A program made the position numbers and the translations under genes. This document shows positions 1-5,315 of a DNA stretch of 5,315 nucleotides, one piece after another. How positions within the stretch are numbered: position 1 is the first letter of the stretch; each line of letters starts with the position of its first letter. Below the pieces are notes generated by a model. That model searched no databases. It saw only the letters and a program-made list of their open reading frames with translations, and was not told the DNA's origin. This stretch comes from an uncultured Clostridia bacterium (GTDB taxonomy: Bacteria > Bacillota_A > Clostridia > Christensenellales > Aristaeellaceae), in contig CAMVBO010000154.1 in assembly GCA_947165745.1 (NCBI GenBank), forward strand, positions 1-5,315. Direction: 5' to 3'.

Positions 1-1531
1 TCTTGCTCTCCAGCGTCTTCAGCTCGTCGGTGATGAAGCGTTCGGCGTTGGCCAGCGTCTGCTTGCGCACGTAGTCATAGGGCACCTGGTCGTAGAAGGA
101 CTTGGTGACCTCTATGTAATAGCCGAAGACCCGGTTGTAGCCCACCTTCAGGTTTTTGATGACGGTGCGCTCCCGCTCCCTGGCCTCCAGACCGGCCAGG
201 TACTCCTTGCCGTGGCTGCCGATCTGGCGCAGCTCGTCCAGCTCGGCGTTGTAGCCCTCGGCGATCATTCCACCGTCCCGCACGGAGAGCGGCGCGTCCG
301 GGGATATGGCCCGGCGCAGGGTGTCCGTAAGCTCCGTCAGCGGGTCCATAAGGTCGAGGGTGTCCCGGATCAGCGGCGCTGTGAACGCACTGGCGCTGTC
401 CTTGATCAGCGGTATGGTTTCCAGAGTCGCCACCAGCGAGAGGCAGTCCCGGGCGTTGACGGTATCGTAGGCGATGCGGGACAACAGCCGCTCCACGTCG
501 TACACGCTGTCGAAGGCCTCACGCAGGCTGTCCGAGGTCATCGGATCCTCCAACAGCTGCTGCACCGCGTCCAGGCGCCGCTGGATCAGCGCAGGCTCCT
601 TCAGGGGCCGCTCGATCCAGTTGCGCATCAGCCGGCTGCCCATGGAGGTGCGGGTCTTGTCCAGTATCCAGAGCAGCGAACCCCGGCGGGTCTTGCCCCT
701 GGCGGTCTCCACCAGCTCCAGGTTCCTCAGCGCGGCGCGATCCAGCGCCATGTACCGGGCGCTTTCATAGGCCTTGGCTGAGAGAATGTGGGCCAGCGCA
801 TTTTTCTGGGTCTGCGTCAGATAGGAAAGCAGCGCCCCCGCGGCGCTGACCGCCAGCCGCTGAGCTTCAAAGCCCATGTCGGCGACGGTTTTTCCAAAGT
901 GGGCCTTCATAACCTTTGCCGCGACGGCGTAGGTAAAAGGCTCCTCCTCCAGAAGCTCCGCCTTCTTTGCCCTATCCGGCTCGTACTGGGCGAAGGCCTC
1001 GCGATCGTTGACGATGATTTCACTGGGGTCCAGCCGGGCCAGTTCATCGGACAGGCTTGCGCGGGCGTCGGCGATCTGGTACAGGTAAAACTCGCCGGTG
1101 GATACGTCGCAGAAGGCGCATCCCGCCTGGTTCTTTTTCAAACACAGTGCGGCGATATAGTTGGCCTTGCGGTCCTCAAGCATATTGGTCTCGATCACCG
1201 TACCGGGCGTCACCACGCGGATGACCTCCCGCTCCACCAGTCCCTTGGCGAGGGCCGGGTCGGTCATCTGCTCGCAGATGGCCACCTTGTAGCCCTTCTC
1301 GATCAACTTCTGCAGGTAGGTGTCCACCGCGTGATAGGGCACGCCGCACATGGGGGCGCGCTCCGAAAGACCGCAGTCCTTGCCCGTCAGCGTCAATTCC
1401 AGCTCCCTGGACACCAGCTTGGCGTCGTCGAAAAACATCTCGTAGAAGTCGCCCAGGCGGTAAAACAAAATGGTGCCGGGATACTGCTCCTTGATGTTCA
1501 GATACTGCTGCATCATGGGCGTAACGGGCAT
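1..1531 (-). CDS. mutS: DNA mismatch repair protein MutS (5' part; 3' end beyond left window edge)
   Basis: MutS recognises mismatches and small loops in DNA and, with MutL, starts mismatch repair in the cytoplasm. The visible 510 codons, open to the window edge, begin MPVTPMMQQYLNIKEQYPG. The mismatch-reading motif GDFYEMF follows, with Phe29 and Glu31 matching the Phe-X-Glu pair of E. coli MutS (F36, E38). Domain I covers roughly residues 3-115, the connector roughly 120-250, and the lever and clamp start after about 265. The segment NLKVGYNRVFGYYIEVTKS near residue 475 and AERFITDELKTLE at the edge are typical of MutS. The Walker ATPase half lies outside the window, so the gene is incomplete here only because of the cut. 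The ATG at 1531-1529 is supported by AGGTGA 6 bases upstream. It lies 114 bases downstream of the ylbF-like gene on the same strand. The motifs and full-length similarity pattern favour MutS1 over MutS2. Confidence 0.97.
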   Translation of the reverse strand, partial: MPVTPMMQQYLNIKEQYPGTILFYRLGDFYEMFFDDAKLVSRELELTLTGKDCGLSERAPMCGVPYHAVDTYLQKLIEKGYKVAICEQMTDPALAKGLVEREVIRVVTPGTVIETNMLEDRKANYIAALCLKKNQAGCAFCDVSTGEFYLYQIADARASLSDELARLDPSEIIVNDREAFAQYEPDRAKKAELLEEEPFTYAVAAKVMKAHFGKTVADMGFEAQRLAVSAAGALLSYLTQTQKNALAHILSAKAYESARYMALDRAALRNLELVETARGKTRRGSLLWILDKTRTSMGSRLMRNWIERPLKEPALIQRRLDAVQQLLEDPMTSDSLREAFDSVYDVERLLSRIAYDTVNARDCLSLVATLETIPLIKDSASAFTAPLIRDTLDLMDPLTELTDTLRRAISPDAPLSVRDGGMIAEGYNAELDELRQIGSHGKEYLAGLEARERERTVIKNLKVGYNRVFGYYIEVTKSFYDQVPYDYVRKQTLANAERFITDELKTLESK

Positions 1532-1537
1532 TGGAAA

Positions 1538-1543
1538 TCACCT
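1538..1543 (-). promoter_or_regulatory. mutS ribosome binding site
   Basis: The minus strand reads AGGTGA here, 6 bases before the ATG at 1531. This is good Shine-Dalgarno spacing and selects that ATG over the in-frame Met codons at residues 6 and 7. Confidence 0.8.
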
Positions 1544-1585
1544 CGTTTGTGTTTCGTGGTATGGCCCTGCATTAAGTGCGGGTGT

Positions 1586-1598
1586 ATAACGGAGTTAT
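1586..1598 (-). repeat. Small inverted repeat in the mutS leader
   Basis: ATAAC and GTTAT form a perfect 5-base inverted repeat around a 3-base loop, in the gap before mutS. It could be a weak hairpin or a chance palindrome. No T-run follows, so it does not look like an intrinsic terminator. A role in the leader is speculative. Confidence 0.25.
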
Positions 1599-1620
1599 CC
1601 GTCAGCGCTTTTGTGCCGCC

Positions 1621-1649
1621 ATTGTCTCCAGAGCGCGAAGGCGGATCAA
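1621..1649 (-). promoter_or_regulatory. Candidate sigma-A-type promoter for mutS
   Basis: The minus strand carries TTGATC (1649-1644, 4 of 6 against TTGACA), a 17-base spacer, and GACAAT (1626-1621, 4 of 6 against TATAAT). It overlaps the stop codon of the ylbF-like gene. It would start a transcript about 80 bases upstream of the mutS ATG. The spacing is ideal but both boxes are weak, and such matches arise by chance. The 114-base gap, in an otherwise tightly packed operon, is the main reason to take it seriously. Confidence 0.25.
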
Positions 1650-2041
1650 TGGCAGCCGGAGCAGGTGGAGCAGCTGCCGGTGCAGCCGGAAGGCTGTTCC
1701 ATATTGCCGGTGACGATGAACTGCAGCACCTGGTTGATCTGACCGATCAGGCTGTTGAACTCGTCCCTCGCGGCGTTCAGGGCCAGTATGTCGTCCATCA
1801 TCTGAAGCCGCTGCTGGGCATCGTCCATCTCGTCGGACAGACGCTTGAGCACCGCCGGGTCGGGGTTTTCGCCCTGCACCATCGCCTGCAGCTCCGTGCG
1901 CTTTTCCAAATACTCGCTCATAGCAGCGGCGGCCTGTTCGTTCTTCATGGCCTTGTCCTCCGCGTCCTTCACCCGCTGATAGGCCTCGCTCTCCAACAGC
2001 GCCTGGCCCAGTTCCCGGGTCTTTTCAAAAACCTTGTCCAT
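1646..2041 (-). CDS. YlbF/YmcA-family protein with cysteine-rich C-terminus (RicA/RicF-like)
   Basis: This is a small cytoplasmic protein of 131 residues in the YlbF/YmcA family (Com_YlbF, formerly DUF964). In B. subtilis the relatives YlbF (RicF) and YmcA (RicA) form a complex with YaaT that carries Fe-S clusters and assists RNase Y in mRNA processing, affecting competence, biofilm and sporulation. The protein looks helical and heptad-rich throughout, with ESEAYQRVKDAEDKAMKNEQ and MSEYLEKRTELQAM typical of the family. It ends in a tail with Cys120, Cys124, Cys127, Cys130 and a final His131, which could bind a metal or Fe-S cluster. I chose the ATG at 2041. The TTG 6 bases upstream directly abuts the GGAGGA ribosome binding site, whereas the ATG sits 6 bases from it. 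The gene starts 2 bases after the miaB stop. Placement directly after miaB and before mutS mirrors B. subtilis ymcA, so a YmcA/RicA-type role is likely. YlbF itself is an alternative. Confidence 0.9.
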   Translation of the reverse strand: MDKVFEKTRELGQALLESEAYQRVKDAEDKAMKNEQAAAAMSEYLEKRTELQAMVQGENPDPAVLKRLSDEMDDAQQRLQMMDDILALNAARDEFNSLIGQINQVLQFIVTGNMEQPSGCTGSCSTCSGCH

Positions 2042-2043
2042 GT

Positions 2044-3444
2044 TCAATCCTCCGATATGATCTGTCTGCCGCGCAGGGTATTGCGCCCGGCGGACGTGAT
2101 TTCGACTTCCGCGAACTTGCCGATCAGGCTGGCGTCGCCGGCGAAGTTCACCATGTGGCCCCGGGGCGTCTTGCCGCCCACGGAATTGGCGTCCCGCGTG
2201 GAAACCGCCTCCACCAGCACGGTCTCCCGCTTTCCCACCTGCTGCTGAAGCACCTCCAGGGAGATGGCCTGCTGCAGGTCGATCAGCCGCTGGATGCGTT
2301 CCGACTTCACCTCATAGGGCGTCTCGTCCGGATAGGCGGCGGCGCGGGTGCCGGCCCGGGGCGAGTAGATGAAGGTGTAGGCCGCGTCAAAGCGCACCTC
2401 GCGCACCAGACTCATGGTCTCCTCGAACTGGGAAAGCGTCTCGCCCGGGAAACCCACGATGATGTCGCTGGTCAGGCCGATCTCCGGGCACACGACGCGC
2501 AGCTTCCTTACCAGCTCCAGATAGTGTTCCCGGTTGTAGCTGCGGTTCATGCGGCGAAGCACCTCGTCGCTGCCGGCCTGAACAGGCAGGTGCAGCTGGG
2601 GCATCAGGTGTTCCAGCTCCCCAAAGGCGTGGATCAACTCGTCCGACAGGTCCTTGGGATGGCTGGTCATAAAGCGTATGCGAGGGATGCCCAGCCTGTC
2701 GATGCGATACAAAAGCTCCGCGAACTCGGCCCCGCCGCCCCGATAGCTGTTCACGTTCTGGCCCAGCAGCATGATCTCCTGGGCGCCCTCGTCCTGCAGC
2801 CGCACGCACTCGGCGATCACGGCCTCCGGCGTCCGGGAGCGCTCCCGCCCGCGCACATACGGCACGATGCAGTAGGTGCAGAAGTTGTCGCAGCCGTACA
2901 TGATGTTCACGAAGGCGTTAAAGTGGTTGCGGCGCGCCTCGGGCAGACCCTCCACCACCTCGCCGTCGATGTCCATGACCTCCACCACGGGCCGCTTTTC
3001 CGTCAGCACGCGGTACACGTACTCCGGCAGTTTGTAGAGGTTGTGGGTGCCATAGACCAGGTCGATGAAGGGATAGCGCTTCTTCATCATGGCCGCCATG
3101 CCCTTCTCCTGGGTCATGCAGCCGCCAACGCAGATCATCAGATCCGGCTTGTCCTTCTTGAGCTCCTTGAGCCAGATGACGTTGCCAAGGGCCTTGTTCT
3201 CGGCGTTTTCCCGCACGCAGCAGGTGTTGTACAATATCAGGTCCGCCTGTTCCCGCAAGGGCTCAGCGGTCATGCCCATCTCATTCAGCATGCCGGCGAT
3301 GGACTCGGAGTCCCTTTCGTTCATCTGGCAGCCCATGGACACGATGTGATAGCTCTGCGGGCGCTGATCCATCGCCTTCACCAGCTTCATGAATTCCCGC
3401 TGGCGCAGCATCTCCTGTTCGGGGACGATCGGCCTTTCCTTCAT
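2044..3444 (-). CDS. miaB: tRNA-2-methylthio-N6-dimethylallyladenosine(37) synthase MiaB
   Basis: MiaB is a radical SAM methylthiotransferase that converts i6A37 to ms2i6A37 in tRNAs reading UNN codons. The 466 residues carry the full three-part architecture. The N-terminal UPF0004 domain starts after a short extension at about residue 32 and has Cys39 (MGCQMNERDSE), Cys75 (NTCCVRE) and Cys109 (VGGCM), the ligands of the auxiliary 4Fe-4S cluster. The radical SAM domain has CDNFCTYC with Cys185, Cys189 and Cys192 for the SAM-binding cluster. A TRAM RNA-binding domain fills the last ~65 residues. MGCQMN and LLGQNVNSY point to MiaB rather than MtaB or RimO. The ATG at 3444 has GAGGA 7 bases upstream, inside the end of the RNase E/G gene, whose stop is only 4 bases away. 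No key residue is missing and the length is normal for the family. Confidence 0.97.
   Translation of the reverse strand: MKERPIVPEQEMLRQREFMKLVKAMDQRPQSYHIVSMGCQMNERDSESIAGMLNEMGMTAEPLREQADLILYNTCCVRENAENKALGNVIWLKELKKDKPDLMICVGGCMTQEKGMAAMMKKRYPFIDLVYGTHNLYKLPEYVYRVLTEKRPVVEVMDIDGEVVEGLPEARRNHFNAFVNIMYGCDNFCTYCIVPYVRGRERSRTPEAVIAECVRLQDEGAQEIMLLGQNVNSYRGGGAEFAELLYRIDRLGIPRIRFMTSHPKDLSDELIHAFGELEHLMPQLHLPVQAGSDEVLRRMNRSYNREHYLELVRKLRVVCPEIGLTSDIIVGFPGETLSQFEETMSLVREVRFDAAYTFIYSPRAGTRAAAYPDETPYEVKSERIQRLIDLQQAISLEVLQQQVGKRETVLVEAVSTRDANSVGGKTPRGHMVNFAGDASLIGKFAEVEITSAGRNTLRGRQIISED
2048..2053 (-). promoter_or_regulatory. Ribosome binding site of the ylbF-like gene (decides the start)
   Basis: The minus strand reads GGAGGA within the last codons of miaB. 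It lies 6 bases before the ATG at 2041 and immediately touches the TTG at 2047. The TTG therefore cannot be the start, and the protein is two residues shorter than the longest open frame. Confidence 0.85.
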
Positions 3445-3448
3445 TTGA

Positions 3449-4936
3449 TTATCCTCGCTTCAATGTCTTGGTGCCCTGGGGCAGGTTGTCCGGGTCAACG
3501 GGCACAATGTCGTAATCCCCCGCACCCATGCCCTCGACGGGGCGGGCGTAGGCGGCGCCGCCGTCCGGCACGCCGATGGTCTTCATCCAGCCGCACACCG
3601 GCGCGGAGGCCTTGATGAGCAGCGGGCTTTCATCCCCGCGTCTGCGTCTTTTTGCGATTTCCCGGGCAATCCGGCGGGCCGTGGTCTCGTGGGAGGGCAC
3701 CATGCCGTTGCCGCCGCAATCGGAGCAGGTGTGCGCAAGCTGCCTGGCCAGACTCTGACGCTCCTTCTTGCGGGTCAGCTCCACCAGCCCAAGGCCCGTG
3801 ATGCCGACGATATTGACCTTCACCCGGTCCTGCGCGGCAAGCGTGCGCATCGCTTCCAACAGGGCCTGCCGGTGCGCCTTTGACTCCATGTCGATGAAGT
3901 CCACCACCGCAATACCGCCGATGTCCCGAAGCCGGAGCTGTCGCATGATCTCCTCCGCGGCCTCCAGGTTGTTTTTGAATACGGTCTCCTCGGCGGATCT
4001 CTTCCCGGTATTCTTGGCGGTGTTCACGTCGATGACAGTGAGCGCCTCCGTCTCCTCGATCACCAAGCTGCCGCCGCTCTTGAGCCACACGTATTTTTGC
4101 AGCGCCTTGTCCAGCTGCGCGTCCACCTTGTACAGGTCAAAAAGCGGCGTTTCACCGCCGTGCAGCCTGATTTTATCCACCTGCACCGGGGCGAGCGCTC
4201 CGGCGAGGGTATAAAGCTCGTCAAAGCAAGCCGCGCCGTCGGCCCAAAGGGCGTCCACGCCTTCCCCCAGCCGGTCCCGCACGGCGCGCAGCGAAAGGGC
4301 GTTGTCGTCGTGTATGAGCTTTGGGGCGACGCCATGTTCGGCGCGAAGGCGGATATCCGCCCACAGGGCGTTCAGGCGCTTGTATTCGGCGCGTATGGCG
4401 TCTTCCGAGGCGTCGGCGGCGGCTGTGCGCAGAATCAGTCCCGCGCCCATGTCGCCCGTCAGAATCTGTCCCAGGTCGTGCAGGCGCGCTCTCGCGGCGT
4501 CGTCCAGCTTCCGGGACACGCCCACGTACTTCACGTCCGGCAGCAACGCCAGCAGCCTCCCCGGCAGGGTGACGTGGCTGGACAACCGGGGTCCCTTGCC
4601 GCCGGGCTGCGACTTGATGACCTGGACCAGGATTTCCTGGCCGGGACGCACCAGCTTTTCAATGCGCGCCTCCCCTAGCGCGTCCGCGAGCGCGCGGTCG
4701 CCAAGGGTATCCGCGCCGATGTCCCCCGCCGCGAGGAAGCCGTTTTTGTCCAAGCCGATGTCCACGAAGGCGGCGTTCATCCCGGGCAGCACGTTTTCCA
4801 CGCGCCCCAGGTATAGGTTTCCGGAAAGATTCTCGCTGTTCGGACGCTGGATGAAGATCTCCGCCAGGCGTCCGTCCTCGATCACCGCCAGCCGCGCCTC
4901 GTCCAGCACTCGCTCGTAGAGCAGCGTCTGCGCCAT
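3449..4936 (-). CDS. rng: Ribonuclease E/G family endoribonuclease (RNase G type)
   Basis: This is a single-strand-specific endoribonuclease that, in the characterised family, processes rRNA and starts mRNA decay. With 495 residues it has the size of RNase G (489 in E. coli) and lacks the long degradosome scaffold of RNase E. An S1 RNA-binding domain lies at about residues 33-125 (GNLYLGRVENVLPGMNAAFVD). The catalytic core follows, with Asp303 in TVIDVNTAK and Asp346 in VVDFIDM, the two acidic Mg2+ ligands. The Zn-link CSDC is at about Cys404/Cys407. By my count these positions equal the E. coli RNase E numbering, which is coincidental but reassuring. The ~85-residue tail contains the basic stretch AKRRRRG. 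Two starts are possible: a GTG at 4945 overlapping the upstream stop as GTGA, with GGAG only 2 bases ahead, or the ATG at 4936, 11 bases from it. I prefer the ATG, with moderate certainty. It is followed 4 bases later by miaB. Confidence 0.95.
   Translation of the reverse strand: MAQTLLYERVLDEARLAVIEDGRLAEIFIQRPNSENLSGNLYLGRVENVLPGMNAAFVDIGLDKNGFLAAGDIGADTLGDRALADALGEARIEKLVRPGQEILVQVIKSQPGGKGPRLSSHVTLPGRLLALLPDVKYVGVSRKLDDAARARLHDLGQILTGDMGAGLILRTAAADASEDAIRAEYKRLNALWADIRLRAEHGVAPKLIHDDNALSLRAVRDRLGEGVDALWADGAACFDELYTLAGALAPVQVDKIRLHGGETPLFDLYKVDAQLDKALQKYVWLKSGGSLVIEETEALTVIDVNTAKNTGKRSAEETVFKNNLEAAEEIMRQLRLRDIGGIAVVDFIDMESKAHRQALLEAMRTLAAQDRVKVNIVGITGLGLVELTRKKERQSLARQLAHTCSDCGGNGMVPSHETTARRIAREIAKRRRRGDESPLLIKASAPVCGWMKTIGVPDGGAAYARPVEGMGAGDYDIVPVDPDNLPQGTKTLKRG
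3452..3456 (-). promoter_or_regulatory. miaB ribosome binding site
   Basis: The minus strand reads GAGGA, 7 bases before the miaB ATG and embedded in the last codons of the RNase E/G gene. Termination of one gene and initiation of the next are thus likely coupled. Confidence 0.7.
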
Positions 4937-4941
4937 GGCCG

Positions 4942-5315
4942 TCACAGCTCCATCAGGGGCTTCAGTTCCCCTTTTCCATCCTCGCCAAGCAGCAACAGCC
5001 GGTGGATGCGGGCTTCCGGCGGCTCAACGCCCGCCATTCCCGCCAGCAGCGCGATCAGCAAATCGGGCTTGATGGAATCCCGTTCCGTCAGCATCAGCCT
5101 GGCGTTGAACCCGTTTTCAAAGGCCTCCATGGAAATCACCAGCGGCCTGGCGTTGATCTCCTTTTCGCTGGATTTGGTCTTCTTGACTGCGGGCACATTC
5201 TCCCGCGCCATGAACACGGGGATCTGCGCCAGGATCGCGCCAGCAACCTCGCCTTCCATCGTCACGCGGTAGTCCGCCATCTTCACCAGCGCCATGGGCG
5301 CGGGATGGCGGTCAT
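4942..5315 (-). CDS. DUF2344 / TIGR03936 radical SAM-linked protein (3' part; start beyond right window edge)
   Basis: This is the C-terminal part, 123 complete codons, of a protein of unknown function. Its family (DUF2344, TIGR03936) is usually encoded next to, or fused to, a B12-binding-type radical SAM protein (TIGR03960) and upstream of an RNase E/G. The visible stretch MALVKMADYRVTME, and further on VPAVKKTKSSEKEINARPLV, fit the conserved second half of this family. The reading frame stays open upstream of the ATG at 5295 (encoding DRHPAP before it) to the window edge. That ATG is therefore probably internal, and the ~100-residue N-terminal half is cut off by the window rather than lost. 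The TGA at 4944-4942 lies a few bases before the RNase E/G start. The family assignment comes from recalled motif patterns plus the neighbour. The biochemical role is not known to me. Confidence 0.8.
   Translation of the reverse strand, partial: DRHPAPMALVKMADYRVTMEGEVAGAILAQIPVFMARENVPAVKKTKSSEKEINARPLVISMEAFENGFNARLMLTERDSIKPDLLIALLAGMAGVEPPEARIHRLLLLGEDGKGELKPLMEL
4948..4951 (-). promoter_or_regulatory. Likely ribosome binding site of the RNase E/G gene
   Basis: The minus strand reads GGAG in the last codons of the DUF2344 gene. It is 11 bases before the ATG at 4936 but only 2 bases before the overlapping GTG at 4945. The spacing favours the ATG, though it is on the long side, so the start is not settled. 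Confidence 0.5.

Noticed and set aside
212..781. Plus-strand open frames opposite mutS
   Set aside because: The minus strand encodes a continuous, convincing MutS sequence here. The plus-strand products look like antisense translation.
1176..1541. Minus-strand frame starting just upstream of mutS
   Set aside because: It is an alternative frame over the first third of mutS. The mutS frame itself carries the GDFYEMF motif and a well-spaced ribosome binding site.
1586..1598. Hairpin as an intrinsic terminator between the ylbF-like gene and mutS
   Set aside because: The stem is only 5 bases and AT-rich, and no T-tract follows on the minus strand.
788..2248. Plus-strand open frame of 486 codons
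   Set aside because: It runs antisense to mutS, the ylbF-like gene and the end of miaB, spanning their boundaries. Its translation is rich in His, Gln, Leu, Val and Gly without any domain pattern, as expected for the complement of GC-rich codons.
2155..3615. Plus-strand open frame of 486 codons
   Set aside because: It is antisense to miaB, whose domains and cysteines are all intact. The translation is low in complexity (His/Leu/Val/Gln rich), ends in an Arg-rich run and resembles no family. The equal length to the previous frame is a coincidence.
4097..4919. Overlapping plus-strand open frames opposite the RNase E/G gene
   Set aside because: They lie opposite the S1 and catalytic parts of a well-supported conserved gene and show no recognisable protein pattern.
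5293..5295. ATG at 5295 as the true start of the DUF2344 gene
   Set aside because: The frame stays open to the window edge, the upstream codons fit the family, and the remaining protein would lack the N-terminal half. The gene is cut by the window instead.

Overview
The window reads as one stretch of a minus-strand housekeeping operon from a GC-rich member of the Bacillota, most likely class Clostridia. The lineage is inferred from gene order and family flavour. A DUF2344/TIGR03936 'radical SAM-linked' protein precedes an RNase E/G, which is typical of Clostridia. miaB is followed by a YlbF/YmcA-family gene and then mutS, which matches the B. subtilis order ymcB(miaB)-ymcA-cotE-mutS without cotE. 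No species can be named from the sequence.

Layout in the direction of transcription (right to left). The 3' part of the DUF2344 gene enters from the right edge (5315-4942). An RNase E/G (4936-3449) follows, then miaB (3444-2044), a YlbF-family gene with a cysteine-rich tail (2041-1646), and the 5' part of mutS (1531 to the left edge). The first four genes are packed within about 2-5 bases of each other, each with its ribosome binding site in the 3' end of the gene before it, so they are almost certainly co-transcribed. The only real gap is 114 bases between the ylbF-like gene and mutS. It holds the mutS ribosome binding site, a weak candidate promoter and a small inverted repeat, but no recognisable terminator.

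Functionally the operon combines RNA turnover (RNase E/G, and a YlbF-family protein whose B. subtilis relatives help RNase Y), tRNA modification at A37 (MiaB) and DNA mismatch repair (MutS). Both incomplete genes are cut only by the window edges. Apart from these genes I see no mobile element, CRISPR array, RNA gene or repeat. The long plus-strand open frames are antisense shadows of the conserved genes. I did not find a new biological system. The points most worth a second look are the cysteine tail of the YlbF-like protein, its sharing an operon with RNase E/G, and the possible separate promoter for mutS.
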